A DNA stretch of 64,000 bases from UBA5543 sp964464965 (GCA_964464965.1 CAYXHM010000001.1:496001-560000), one strand, 5' to 3'; counted from the first letter of the stretch, positions 34,484 to 43,842 are shown. Notes: generated by a model from the letters alone, not told the origin. Numbers and translations: made by a program.

Positions 34484-35773
34484 CTATTCTTCGTCGTCTT
34501 CTTCTACTCTCTTTATCAGCACCTTATCTATGCGCATACCATCCATATCAACTATCTCAAATTCATAACCCTGCCATTTAACGATATCCCCAACATTGGG
34601 CATACGGCTTAATTTATCCAGTATCATGCCGCCTATAGTATTAAATTCGCTTTGCGGCATATCGTCAGATATTTTAAAATAATGCAACAGTTCAAAGTAC
34701 GGATACTGCGCATCTGCCAGCCAGGTGCCATCTTTTCGTTCAATTACCTGGTATTCTTCCTGCCCTATTTCAGATACATCGCCCACCAGCGCATCCAGCA
34801 CATCGTCCATAGATACGATGCCTTCTATAGACCCGTATTCATCAACTACAATGGCATAATGCAGTTTTGCATTCCTGAATGCCTCCAGCGCCTTGTACGC
34901 AGGTACGTTGTCATGTAATACCAATGGCTTCTTCAGGTGCTTTGTCAGCAGAAAGTTATGAAGGTCTGTTTCGTGGGCGAATATATCTTTAATGCTGATG
35001 ATGCCTTTCAGTTTATCAAGCGTGCCATCACACACGGGATAAATAGAATGTATCTCGCTGCTTATTTTCCTGCGCAACTCCTGTGTATCATCTTTTATGT
35101 CCAGCCACACTATTTTAGTACGGTGTGTCATCAATTCACTTATGCGCCTGTCGCCCAGTGAAAATACGCGCTCCACTATGCGTCTTTCTATCTCCTGTAC
35201 TTCCCCACCCTCTGCGCTGTGCTGTATTATAGATTTTATTTCTTCTTCAGACACCCTGTTTTCCGTATCTGGTTTTATACCGAAGAGAAACAGCACAAGA
35301 TCGTTGGTACGGGTAAGCAACCATATAAAGGGCGCTGTTATTATAGACAGTACATTCATAGGTCCTGCCATGAAGGATGCTATCTTTTCAGGAAAAAGCA
35401 ACCCTATCCTTTTCGGTATCAACTCGCCAAATACTATGGTGACGAATGTAACTGCTGTTACTATGATTACTACGGCAAAAGCGTGCTCGTTTCCTGCCAG
35501 CATAGGTATTGTAGCCAGCTTGGCCTGTAGTTGGGTCTGCAACTCATCGCTACTGAAAACACCCGTAAGAATAGCAATGAGTGTTATGCCCATTTGTACC
35601 GTAGAGAAAAAACGCCCGGGATTATTTACCAGGGCCAGCGCTCGCAAAGCATTTTTACTTCCTTTTTTTGCAGCCTGCTCCAGCCTGTACTTTTTTGCGG
35701 ATACCAGGGCAATTTCACTCATAGAGAATACCCCGTTTAAAAGTACCAGGCCGATAATGACGACTATTTCCAT
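34484..35773 (-). CDS. CNNM/CorC-type membrane protein (HlyC/CorC family)
   Basis: 429 residues: an N-terminal CNNM (DUF21) membrane domain with four hydrophobic segments (about 1-190; SEIALVSAKKYRLEQAAKKGSK, FGELIPKRIGLLFPEK), two CBS domains (about 205-330; LMTHRTKIVWLD, VVDEYGSIEGIVSMDDVLDALVGD) and a C-terminal CorC_HlyC FAD-like domain (ERKDGTWLADAQ...). It ends in an acidic EEDDEE tail. The family functions in Mg2+ (or Na+/Mg2+) efflux. It lies between the two paralogous secreted-protein genes. A second family member, GldE-like, is at 52188. Confidence 0.88.
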   Translation of the reverse strand: MEIVVIIGLVLLNGVFSMSEIALVSAKKYRLEQAAKKGSKNALRALALVNNPGRFFSTVQMGITLIAILTGVFSSDELQTQLQAKLATIPMLAGNEHAFAVVIIVTAVTFVTIVFGELIPKRIGLLFPEKIASFMAGPMNVLSIITAPFIWLLTRTNDLVLFLFGIKPDTENRVSEEEIKSIIQHSAEGGEVQEIERRIVERVFSLGDRRISELMTHRTKIVWLDIKDDTQELRRKISSEIHSIYPVCDGTLDKLKGIISIKDIFAHETDLHNFLLTKHLKKPLVLHDNVPAYKALEAFRNAKLHYAIVVDEYGSIEGIVSMDDVLDALVGDVSEIGQEEYQVIERKDGTWLADAQYPYFELLHYFKISDDMPQSEFNTIGGMILDKLSRMPNVGDIVKWQGYEFEIVDMDGMRIDKVLIKRVEEDDEE

Positions 35774-35932
35774 TTAATATTTTGATGTTACGAACTGTAA
35801 AAATAGGAATTTGCAGGGTAAGAGGCTTAAAAGCAATACGTTAGCAGGAATATATTTACCCTGTTCGCGCCCGAGCCGTGTAAAACAAAGCCTTTTTCAC
35901 TGATTTATACCTATTCTTCTGTATGCCGTGCT

Positions 35933-35976
35933 TGTTAACAGGTTGTTACACGATTGCTAACCACAGGTTAACCGAT
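35933..35976 (+). promoter_or_regulatory. array of four 11-bp direct repeats upstream of the 36050 gene
   Basis: Units begin with TGTTAAC (35933), TGTTACA (35944), TGCTAAC (35955) and GGTTAAC (35966), exactly 11 bp apart. A near-consensus -7 element CATCTTTG (36009-36016) follows 43 bp after the last unit start. Layout is that of PhoB/OmpR-family operators. Confidence 0.55.
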
Positions 35977-36049
35977 GCAATATTCTTCGCTGGAACAAGT
36001 AGCCGCAGCATCTTTGCATCATCAAACGAACAAACAACAAACAAACAAA

Positions 36050-36595
36050 ATGAAAAATTTCATCGCAATCGCAGCATTATCAGTTTTAGGGCTTTCAGCA
36101 AACGCTCAAACATCCACCAACCAAACAGCTACAGCTACACAATCTGCTAAACTGGCCTTGTCAAATGCTATCTCTATCACATTTGTAGATGGCGGCAAAG
36201 AAGGGTCTGATGTAACCCTGGCTTTCCAGACAGTATCTGACTATGCTAACGGTATAACATCTAACGAGCAGGAAATGCTGGTTCAATCAAATAAACACTT
36301 CAACGTGTCTATGAAAACAGACGCACACAATTTTAGTTATAGCGGAACCACTACGCCTGCACCGGTTGTACAGATATCCAATGTTTTGTCTATGATGATA
36401 ACTGAAAACAAAACCGGTGGTAGCCTTTCCTACAATAACTACGCAAGCATTCCATCAGGTAGCGCTACTATTATCAACTGGGGCACACCAGGCGGCAACA
36501 GGACTTTTAAACTGAAATACAAAGCAACTCCGGGTTTTGCACTGCCCGCAGGTACTTATACAGCTAATGTAATATATACTGCTACACAGCCATAA
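36050..36595 (+). CDS. secreted beta-sandwich protein, paralogue of 33674-34234
   Basis: 181 residues from the ATG at 36050: signal peptide MKNFIAIAALSVLGLSANAQ, then Thr/Gln-rich start and strands AISITFVDGGKEGSDVTLAFQ, DYANGITSNEQEMLVQSNK, NFSYSGTTTPAPVVQIS and a final KYKATPGFALPAGTYTANVIYTAT. It aligns over its whole length with the 33674 product. Its role is unknown; the Ig-like strand pattern suggests a structural or pilus-like surface protein. The 5' region has the 11-bp array, a CATCTTTG promoter-like element and a CA-rich leader (AACAAACAACAAACAAA) that the paralogue also has. Confidence 0.65.
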   Translation: MKNFIAIAALSVLGLSANAQTSTNQTATATQSAKLALSNAISITFVDGGKEGSDVTLAFQTVSDYANGITSNEQEMLVQSNKHFNVSMKTDAHNFSYSGTTTPAPVVQISNVLSMMITENKTGGSLSYNNYASIPSGSATIINWGTPGGNRTFKLKYKATPGFALPAGTYTANVIYTATQP

Positions 36596-36617
36596 GGCTT
36601 TGCATAAAATATCTTTT

Positions 36618-36650
36618 ACAGGGGTGGCCAAAAGCCACTCCTGTTCTTTT
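36618..36650 (+). terminator. rho-independent terminator
   Basis: An 11-bp stem ACAGGGGTGGC/GCCACTCCTGT (one G-U) with a CAAAA loop followed by a T-rich tract, 23 nt after the stop of the 36050 gene. Confidence 0.85.
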
Positions 36651-36737
36651 TGTATAATCTTTTAAATGTTAATGTTAAACATATCTGCAACATATAAGCT
36701 GTGAAAATGTTACATGTTCAGATACAAAACTGTTCTT

Positions 36738-37328
36738 ATGAAGAAAATATTGTTTTTGCTTACAACTGTAATGGCTACTGTGCAATACACTAATGCTCAA
36801 CCACTTAATGCCACAGAAATGCTGGAGATGCTGGCTTGTAAAGACTATGCATGCTTCTCTAAACTAATAGAACCAAAGGGTTACAACATAGCTCTCAACA
36901 AAGAAACACACGGATACCAAACCTACCAGTACAAAAGCAAACTTACTTACCAGAATGAAAGTAACGCAGCCATAGCATTGCCATATACAGTTGCTTTTAC
37001 AGTACAGACAGACGATAAGAGTACTATATTGAGCCATACTGTAGGCAACCAGGAACAGCGCGAGCTATTACTGACGGACTTCAAGGTGCAGGGTTTTGAA
37101 TACGTAGAGGGGACAAAAACTAAAAGCACGTTTGACAACAACGCAGTTGTATATAAAAGTAAAGCCCACCCTCTAACTACATTGAAAGTCACCAGTTTCG
37201 AGAAGAAGGATAGGAAAAAAACCTATCTCGAATATGAATTTGAATTATGGAGGCCAAACGCCAACCATCCTGATAAAATAAAAGATTCGGCAGCAAGAAA
37301 ACTTGATTCTGCGACGCGGAAACTTTAG
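36738..37328 (+). CDS. secreted protein of unknown function
   Basis: 196 residues from the ATG at 36738 (MKKILFLLTTVMATVQYTNAQ signal peptide); the in-frame start at 36714 is upstream of a proper signal. The mature protein has a Cys pair in LACKDYACFSKLI, a body of charged strands (LTDFKVQGFEYVEGTKTKSTFD, KTYLEYEFELWRP) and a repeated C-terminal DSAARKLDSATRKL tail. No family recognised. It ends at a strong terminator and is convergent with the subtilisin gene. Confidence 0.6.
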   Translation: MKKILFLLTTVMATVQYTNAQPLNATEMLEMLACKDYACFSKLIEPKGYNIALNKETHGYQTYQYKSKLTYQNESNAAIALPYTVAFTVQTDDKSTILSHTVGNQEQRELLLTDFKVQGFEYVEGTKTKSTFDNNAVVYKSKAHPLTTLKVTSFEKKDRKKTYLEYEFELWRPNANHPDKIKDSAARKLDSATRKL

Positions 37329-37344
37329 TCAATTACATAAGAAT

Positions 37345-37377
37345 AAAAATGGGGCGTACTAAACGCCCCATTTTTTT
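37345..37377. terminator. bidirectional terminator
   Basis: A 12-bp stem AAAAATGGGGCG/CGCCCCATTTTT with loop TACTAAA, continuing in a T-run, between convergent genes. Confidence 0.92.
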
Positions 37378-37394
37378 ATGCCGGTATATTATTT

Positions 37395-39644
37395 TTACTG
37401 TACGGAGGTTTTTATGCTGATACTACCACCTGCATCTGCCACATTTACAAAATAGGTTCCTTTAGCCAACTGGGGGAAGCTGAATGAGTGCAGGTTGTCC
37501 CCAGCATTAACAGACCACTGTTCGCGCGCTATGGCGCGGCCGGTAACATCACTTACAGTTATATCAAGCGTTTGTTTAGCTGCACTGGTATAGGCCAGGG
37601 TAAACTGCCCGTTGTTTGGATTAGGGAACAGGGCGCAATCAGGCTTTGTGCCTTTTACTGTATATACGCTATTGGCAGCAGCCGCGGCCTTCACTGCACC
37701 ATAGGCATTTATTTTTCCTTTACCCCATACATTATTGCCAGTAGCGGGCAGGGGGCCTGTAAAAATATCCCTGATAGCAGTTTGGCCTATTATATCCTGC
37801 ACCTGCGTGGGTGTAAGTTTAGGGTTGGCCTGCAACATCATGGCTACTATGCCTGAAGCCGCCGGCGCAGAGGCCGAAGTACCCAGGAAGCCAGCATAAT
37901 AATAATTCTTACCATTAAAATTGTGAGATGATATTACATATCCGCTATTAAGCCCCGTTGGGGTATAACGGACATCGTAAGAGCTTACGGGGCTCACCAT
38001 CATCATACCGGGTGCGGCTATATCAGGCTTGATCCTGCCGTCGGCCATCGGCCCTTTGCTTGAAAACGGGGCTATGTTACCGGCAGAAAACCCAAAACCT
38101 AATGTCTGGCCATTAATATCTTTCCACTGTGTTTTAGACGCCCATGCGCCTACCAGCAATACAGATTTTGCACTGCCCATATCACTTACGGTAGAGATGG
38201 TATTACCATCTACAGCGCCAGGCAGGCTAAGACTTCTAAAAAAGCTGCTGTAACCGTATTTATAGCCGTAGTAATAATACTCATTCCATACATTGATAGA
38301 ACCATCATTGCCTTTTATAGCTATATGTATGCTATCTGCCGCTTTATTGTAAATATCAATAGTTATGCGTGGCTTGTTGTTGTATTCAGAAGATGAAGTA
38401 AGGAAATCTACAAAACACGTGTCCAGGCCATTAGCTCCTTTCAGTATCATAGGATGGTCAAGGTCATCAATAGGTACAAAACCTGTTGACTCGCCTGCTA
38501 TGCCGTTGCTATACAGCGTTACCTGTGCACTGAATGTTTTTGCCGTATCTCCCCAGATATCTATCCAGGTGCGCTTCATCGTATCATCGTCAAAAATGGC
38601 AAATGTATGTATCATCGTATCTGTCGGCGTGAAGGTTTTAGACAGGTGTATGTTTTCCTGGCCGTCGTTACCGGCGCTCATTACTATGATTTTCCCGGGG
38701 CCGGAAAGGTTATCGCAAGCCTGGCTGAACAGCGAAGTGCCATCGTGCGGGCCGGACTGTGAGCCCCAGCTGATATTGGTAACTGCAGGCCTGCTTACTG
38801 AATTTGCATAAGAGAATATATAATTAACCCCATCTACAAAATCTGAAAAGCTGCTCTGCAACCACTGCTGCCCTATCGTGTCGCGCCTTACACCAACAAA
38901 AACCAGGTCAGCATCATAAGCCATGCCTTTGTGCAGCAGGTTTGTAGTGCCCAGGCCAGAACCCGCCGCAATGCCTGTTACACCCGTACCATGCATTTGC
39001 TCTACGTTATCTGTACCGGCAGCCAGTATAGCGGCAGTGCCGGTCAGCTCATGACCATAGGCAAAACCGGCGGGCGGTGTGCCTGTACTGTTCAACTCCC
39101 ATACTTTAGTTATACGGTTGGTAGTACCTGTAGCATCGTAAAAGCCCGGGTGACCATAATCAAAACCAAAGTCTATAACCCCCATTATGATACCTTTACC
39201 CGTCATAGGCCATGGCAGTCCTATTCCCATATGTACGGAGTCTGCACGGGTCACCTGCCGGGCAACGTCCATTGCGGGGCGGAGAGGCTCATCCAGTTGT
39301 ATATATCTTATGCCTTGCACCTGTGTAAACTCTTTTACTTTTTCATAAGGGACGTTTACTGTCCAGATATTACCCGCTTTTGTGCCCACAATCACGCCCA
39401 TATCTTCCAGCAGGGCCTCTACAGCAGCGGAATTGGCTACCTGTATCATACCACTTATATAATCCTGGCCGTGAATTTTCCTGTATATATAGCCTTCCGG
39501 CACTTTCCCATTATCATGTTTAGCCATGTCTTTCAGCAGCAGGCGTGTGGATGGTGAAAGTTTAGGCTTTGCAGGCGCTATGCTTTGTGCATTGACGCCA
39601 ACCACACAACAAACACAAATAATCAATGTAAAAATCCTGTTCAT
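37395..39644 (-). CDS. S8 (subtilisin-like) serine protease with T9SS sorting domain
   Basis: 749 residues: signal peptide (1-20), an N-terminal inhibitor-like prodomain (about 50-118), and a peptidase S8 domain with Asp158 in GVIDFGFDYGHPG, His218 in MHGTGVTGIAAG and the catalytic Ser in GTSASAPAASGIVAMM. The oxyanion Asn region is NISWGSQSGPHDG, and a PA-type insertion lies between His and Ser. A C-terminal Por_Secre_tail begins CALFPNPNNGQFTLAY and ends GTYFVNVADAGGSISIKTS. It is predicted to be exported by the type IX system and to act as a surface or extracellular protease. It is transcribed away from dut. Confidence 0.93.
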   Translation of the reverse strand: MNRIFTLIICVCCVVGVNAQSIAPAKPKLSPSTRLLLKDMAKHDNGKVPEGYIYRKIHGQDYISGMIQVANSAAVEALLEDMGVIVGTKAGNIWTVNVPYEKVKEFTQVQGIRYIQLDEPLRPAMDVARQVTRADSVHMGIGLPWPMTGKGIIMGVIDFGFDYGHPGFYDATGTTNRITKVWELNSTGTPPAGFAYGHELTGTAAILAAGTDNVEQMHGTGVTGIAAGSGLGTTNLLHKGMAYDADLVFVGVRRDTIGQQWLQSSFSDFVDGVNYIFSYANSVSRPAVTNISWGSQSGPHDGTSLFSQACDNLSGPGKIIVMSAGNDGQENIHLSKTFTPTDTMIHTFAIFDDDTMKRTWIDIWGDTAKTFSAQVTLYSNGIAGESTGFVPIDDLDHPMILKGANGLDTCFVDFLTSSSEYNNKPRITIDIYNKAADSIHIAIKGNDGSINVWNEYYYYGYKYGYSSFFRSLSLPGAVDGNTISTVSDMGSAKSVLLVGAWASKTQWKDINGQTLGFGFSAGNIAPFSSKGPMADGRIKPDIAAPGMMMVSPVSSYDVRYTPTGLNSGYVISSHNFNGKNYYYAGFLGTSASAPAASGIVAMMLQANPKLTPTQVQDIIGQTAIRDIFTGPLPATGNNVWGKGKINAYGAVKAAAAANSVYTVKGTKPDCALFPNPNNGQFTLAYTSAAKQTLDITVSDVTGRAIAREQWSVNAGDNLHSFSFPQLAKGTYFVNVADAGGSISIKTSVQ

Positions 39645-39742
39645 TATTTCTCAATTAGTTACAGTAAAAATACGTCATCTGGTTGAATTATTCCCTTTTG
39701 TCATGCGTGGGTTGTTATTAGGAATATTTAGCTGATGGTTCT

Positions 39743-39750
39743 TACCTTTG
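39743..39750 (+). promoter_or_regulatory. -7 promoter element (TACCTTTG) of dut
   Basis: An exact TAnnTTTG match 9 nt before the ATG at 39760. It argues against the upstream TTG at 39748, which lies inside the element, as the dut start. Confidence 0.6.
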
Positions 39751-39759
39751 CGCCTTGTT

Positions 39760-40197
39760 ATGACACAAGTGAGCCTGGTTAACAAATCGACACATCCTGC
39801 CCCGGAGTACCAGACCACCGGCTCCGCAGGTATGGATATAAGGGTATGGCTTGCAGAGCCTGTAACGTTGCAACCAATGGAACGCAGGCTGATGCCCACC
39901 GGGTTGTATATTGCGTTGCCGCACGGCTACGAGGCGCAGATACGGCCCCGCAGTGGGTTGTCTGTAAAACGGGGATTGACCCTGGTCAATACGCCAGGTA
40001 CTATAGACAGCGATTATCGCGGGGAAATCATGGTGCCACTCATCAACCTGTCTTCAGAGCCGCAAACTATTAATGATGGGGAAAGGATAGCCCAGATGGT
40101 AATAGCCCGGTATGAACAAATAGGCTGGCACGCTGTTGCTGAACTGGACGGCACTGAAAGAGGCGATGGCGGCTTTGGCCATTCCGGCGTACAATAA
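39760..40197 (+). CDS. dut: dUTP diphosphatase
   Basis: 145 residues from the ATG at 39760. All five trimeric dUTPase motifs are visible: GSAGMDI, PRSGLS, NTPGTIDSDYRGEI, GERIAQMVI and RGDGGFGHSG. It hydrolyses dUTP to dUMP and keeps uracil out of DNA. It is the first gene of a tight plus-strand series (nucleotidyltransferase, TPR protein, DUF4292) that is a commonly conserved order in Bacteroidota, so its expression is probably tied to envelope genes. Confidence 0.95.
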   Translation: MTQVSLVNKSTHPAPEYQTTGSAGMDIRVWLAEPVTLQPMERRLMPTGLYIALPHGYEAQIRPRSGLSVKRGLTLVNTPGTIDSDYRGEIMVPLINLSSEPQTINDGERIAQMVIARYEQIGWHAVAELDGTERGDGGFGHSGVQ

Positions 40198-40239
40198 TCT
40201 CAATCAAGTAATCAACTATAAAAGCGAAAAACAGGATAC

Positions 40240-41247
40240 ATGAATATCATAATACCGATGGCGGGAATGGGCAAGCGCATGAGGCCCCACACACTTACTA
40301 CCCCCAAGCCTTTGTTGCCTGTTGCAGGTAAGCCAATAGTACAGCGCATGGTGGAAGACATCATCAACACATCTGGCGAAAAAGTAGAGGAGATAGCCTT
40401 TATTATAGGGCCCTCTTTCGGCGAAGCGGTAGAAAAAAACCTGCTGGGTATAGCAGCGGCACTGGGAGCAAAAGGGAAAATATGCTACCAGCACGAGGCA
40501 CATGGCACAGCACACGCTATACTTTGCGCTTCTGAAACACTGACGGGCAATGTACTGATAGCATTTGCAGACACTTTATTCAAAGCGAGTTTCAACTTTG
40601 ATGCCTCTAAGGATGCCATCATCTGGACACAGAAGGTGGAAGACCCGTCTGCCTTTGGCGTAGTGAAGCTGAACGATAAAGAAGAGATAGAGGCGTTTAT
40701 AGAAAAGCCGCAGGATTTCGTATCGGACCTGGCCATAATAGGGGTGTATTATTTTAAAGATGGTGACAACCTGAAAAAAGAACTGCAACGCCTGATAGAT
40801 GAAGATATAAAACTGAAAGGTGAATACCAGATAACCGATGCCATGGACCACATGCTGAAAAAAGGTATGAAGTTTTATACAGACCAGGTAGAAGAGTGGC
40901 TCGACTGCGGCAACAAAGACGCCACAGTGTTTACCAACCAACGCATACTGGAACTGAAGCAGGAAACTGAGCAACTGGTACATGCTTCACTGGTAAGTAA
41001 TAATTCTGTCATAATTCCGCCTTGTTATATAGGCGAGGGCGTGGTCATTACCAATTCCGTGGTAGGCCCGCATGTATCGCTTGAAAGTGGTGTAGAGGTG
41101 ATAGACTCCCGCATCAGCAACAGCATTGTACAGTCTGATAGCATTGTTAAAAATGCACGTATAGAAAACTCCATGTTGGGTAAAAGTGTAAATTACACTG
41201 AAAAGCCACAGGATATAAGCCTGGGAGATTTTTCTACGCTGTCATGA
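40240..41247 (+). CDS. sugar-phosphate nucleotidyltransferase with left-handed beta-helix tail
   Basis: 335 residues. The N-terminal nucleotidyltransferase domain has the GxGxR-type loop MAGMGKRMRPHTLTTPKPLLPVAGKPI, an Asp in IAFADTLFKA, FIEKPQDFVSDLAIIGVYYF and EWLDCGN. The C-terminal part (about 245-320) has hexapeptide-like repeats (SVIIPPCYIGEGVVI..SVVGPHVSLESGV). This resembles glucose-1-phosphate thymidylyl-/uridylyltransferases of the RmlA/GlmU type; the sugar is not decided. Its last four bases overlap the ATG of the TPR gene (ATGA), indicating coupling. Confidence 0.85.
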   Translation: MNIIIPMAGMGKRMRPHTLTTPKPLLPVAGKPIVQRMVEDIINTSGEKVEEIAFIIGPSFGEAVEKNLLGIAAALGAKGKICYQHEAHGTAHAILCASETLTGNVLIAFADTLFKASFNFDASKDAIIWTQKVEDPSAFGVVKLNDKEEIEAFIEKPQDFVSDLAIIGVYYFKDGDNLKKELQRLIDEDIKLKGEYQITDAMDHMLKKGMKFYTDQVEEWLDCGNKDATVFTNQRILELKQETEQLVHASLVSNNSVIIPPCYIGEGVVITNSVVGPHVSLESGVEVIDSRISNSIVQSDSIVKNARIENSMLGKSVNYTEKPQDISLGDFSTLS

Positions 41248-42971
41248 TATTAAACAAGATACTAAATACATTTTTGTGCATAGCCCTGGCAACCGCCGGG
41301 GCTATGGCGCAGGAAGCGGATACCATACCACCACCCATAGGCGCACAAAGTGAGCTGAACGCCGTAGTGCTGCACTATGAAGCCACAAAAGCTCGCAGCC
41401 GCGGAGATAATGCCGAGGCTGAAAAAATGCTGAAAAACGCATTGCAGTTTGACCCCAACGCAGCCGGTATATACTACGACCTGGCACGCATCAATATGGC
41501 GGGCAAACGCAACGCAGAAGCTGAGAGAAACATCACGAAGGCAATAGAGCTGTCACCCGGCAATAAATGGTACAAAGAGCAATATGCCATACTGCTGCTG
41601 GACGACAACAAGTTTAAAGAAGCGGCCGAAATGTACGAGCAGGTACTGGCCCAGGATGAAAATAACAAAGAGTACCTGCAGACAATAGCCTACCTGTACC
41701 AACGTGCAGGAGAGAAGAAAAAAGCAGAAGCCGCTTTTGACAAGCTACTGAAGATGTATAGCGACGACGAGGATATACTGGAAGCGAAACTGCAACTGTA
41801 CCTTAATGAAAACGACCTTGAAAAAGCAATAGAAACAACTAACACGCTGCTGCGGATAGCGCCTAACGAAACCACCTACTACATACGCCTGGCAGAGATA
41901 TACAACAAGAGCCAGATGCCTGATAAAGCCGCTGAAGTTTTCAAACAGGCGGAAGAGTTGTTCCCCGACGACCCGAATATCCAGCTAAGCCTGTCTGAAT
42001 ACTACAGGCAGAAAGGTGATAAAGAAAAATATAAAATTTACCTGGGAAAGGCCGTTACTAATAATGCACTGAACCCCTCAGAGCAGATAGGCATACTCAC
42101 CAACTATATCCTCACTATAAAAGACAGTTCAGAATTACCATACGCCCTGGGCCTGGCTGAACAGGTTGTTAAGCAAAGTCCCGATGACGCCGAAGCTTTA
42201 GCACTCTACGGCAATACGTTAGGTATATCAGGCAAAATGGCCGAGGCGGCCGACCAATATAAAAGATCGTTGCAGGCAGACCCCGCCAACTATAATGTAT
42301 GGAAGAACCTGCTTTCTATCTACCTTCAGGAGCAAATGCCTGACTCTATTATTAAATACAGCGATAAGGCTTTGCGTTTATTTCCCAACCAGGCGCAGCT
42401 GCACTTTATAAATGGTTTAGGTTACAATTACAGGCGCGACTACCCGAAGGCTATCAATGCGCTGAACAGGGCCGTAGATATGGTGCCGGAAGAAAACAAA
42501 GGCGAACTGGCAGATATGCACAGCATGCTGGCAGATGTATATAACAGTACAAAACAATACGAGTTATCAGATGAAAATTTCGAAAAAGCCCTGCAACTGA
42601 TACCAGACAACGCCAGTACATTAAACAATTACGCCTATTATTTGTCTGAAAGAGGTGCAAGGCTGGATGAGGCGGAGAAAATGTCTAAACGCTCGCTGGA
42701 GCTGGCACCTGACCAGGCTACATTTTTAGACACCTATGGCTGGATCATGTACAAGAAAGGTGACTACAAAAAAGCCCGTGAGTACGTACAGAAAGCTATA
42801 GATAAAGAAGAAACAACCGCCAGCGGTACACTGTGGGACCACCTGGGCGATATACATTTTAAACTGGGCGATAAAGACAAAGCCCTGGATTGCTGGCAGA
42901 AAGCAACAAAGCTGGGCGCTGACAATCCTCAATTGGAAAAGAAAATAAAGGAAGTGAAGCTGTATGAATAA
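41244..42971 (+). CDS. tetratricopeptide-repeat protein, exported
   Basis: 575 residues: signal peptide (about 1-22, ATAGAMAQ), then about a dozen TPR units covering nearly the whole length (for example AAGIYYDLARINMAGKRNAEA and NASTLNNYAYYLSERGARLDEAEK). It is a periplasmic or outer-membrane-associated scaffold. It overlaps the upstream nucleotidyltransferase by 4 nt and the downstream DUF4292 gene by 8 nt. In many Bacteroidota the same three genes sit beside a peptidoglycan hydrolase activator, suggesting a role in envelope assembly; the exact function is unknown. Confidence 0.85.
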   Translation: MILNKILNTFLCIALATAGAMAQEADTIPPPIGAQSELNAVVLHYEATKARSRGDNAEAEKMLKNALQFDPNAAGIYYDLARINMAGKRNAEAERNITKAIELSPGNKWYKEQYAILLLDDNKFKEAAEMYEQVLAQDENNKEYLQTIAYLYQRAGEKKKAEAAFDKLLKMYSDDEDILEAKLQLYLNENDLEKAIETTNTLLRIAPNETTYYIRLAEIYNKSQMPDKAAEVFKQAEELFPDDPNIQLSLSEYYRQKGDKEKYKIYLGKAVTNNALNPSEQIGILTNYILTIKDSSELPYALGLAEQVVKQSPDDAEALALYGNTLGISGKMAEAADQYKRSLQADPANYNVWKNLLSIYLQEQMPDSIIKYSDKALRLFPNQAQLHFINGLGYNYRRDYPKAINALNRAVDMVPEENKGELADMHSMLADVYNSTKQYELSDENFEKALQLIPDNASTLNNYAYYLSERGARLDEAEKMSKRSLELAPDQATFLDTYGWIMYKKGDYKKAREYVQKAIDKEETTASGTLWDHLGDIHFKLGDKDKALDCWQKATKLGADNPQLEKKIKEVKLYE

Positions 42972-43842
42972 GAGTGTTGTTATTGTGTTAGCCATGTTGC
43001 TGACCGCATCCTGTAATGTTTTAAAGAAAAAGCCTTCCCGCAAAAATGTAACGGTAGATACTACTGCGACAGCTATTACTGTAACAGATACCGCTGCTCC
43101 GCTTGCGGTACTGGAAGAAGCCGCTATTGAAAACCCGAAAGAAGAAGCACCGGCTATCAGTCCTGAAAAGCAGGAACTGATAAACAGCCTGCTACCTTTG
43201 TGGAACAGGCGGCTAGATTATAAGACCTTTAAGGGCAAAGCCAAAATGCACTACGAGGGTAGTGGCATGAAACACGATTTTACGGCCAATTTCAGGATGG
43301 CGAAAGACAGTGTGATATGGGTACATATAACAGGGGGTATGGGCCTGGTAAATGTAGCGCGGGTATTTATAACCCCCGATAGCTTTATGCTGGTGAATTA
43401 CCTGGATAAATCTGTAATGCGGCTGAGTGCAGCAGAAGCACGGGAGCAATTACCCGCTGCGATAGATTTTAACCTGTTGCAAAACCTTGTAATAGGCGAG
43501 GCGCTGACCAACCAGGGCCAGCCAACTGATGTAACAGACTTTGGCGGCACCTGGAGCCTGGATATTACCAACCCCGATGGTAAAATGCAGGTGAATTACA
43601 ACAAGGCAGACAGCACCATGCGCACACAGCAGGTATTATCAACAGTTGCAGGCGGGCTGGCAGCTATGATACAATATGGCAACTACGATATGATAAACAA
43701 CCGTAGTTTCGCCATCAGCAGGGCTATCAACGTACAGTCGCGCGGCGAGCAGCATTATATGGATATGACCTTTAACAACGCAAGCTTCGACGAGGTAGTA
43801 GATTTCCCTTTGTCCATACCGGCCGATTACCTTAACAAATAG
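42964..43842 (+). CDS. DUF4292 family lipoprotein
   Basis: 292 residues: lipobox TASC (Cys17) followed by NVLKKKPSRK; a Thr/Ala-rich linker (about 30-60); then a LolA/LolB-like beta half-barrel (about 75-290) with FKGKAKMHYEGSGMKHDFTANFRMAKDSVIWVHI and a late DEVVDFPLSIPADYL strand. DUF4292 proteins are outer-membrane lipoproteins of unestablished function; the half-barrel resemblance suggests handling of a lipid or lipoprotein. It overlaps the TPR gene by 8 nt. The M23 peptidase that commonly follows in this order is not here. Confidence 0.85.
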   Translation: MNKSVVIVLAMLLTASCNVLKKKPSRKNVTVDTTATAITVTDTAAPLAVLEEAAIENPKEEAPAISPEKQELINSLLPLWNRRLDYKTFKGKAKMHYEGSGMKHDFTANFRMAKDSVIWVHITGGMGLVNVARVFITPDSFMLVNYLDKSVMRLSAAEAREQLPAAIDFNLLQNLVIGEALTNQGQPTDVTDFGGTWSLDITNPDGKMQVNYNKADSTMRTQQVLSTVAGGLAAMIQYGNYDMINNRSFAISRAINVQSRGEQHYMDMTFNNASFDEVVDFPLSIPADYLNK

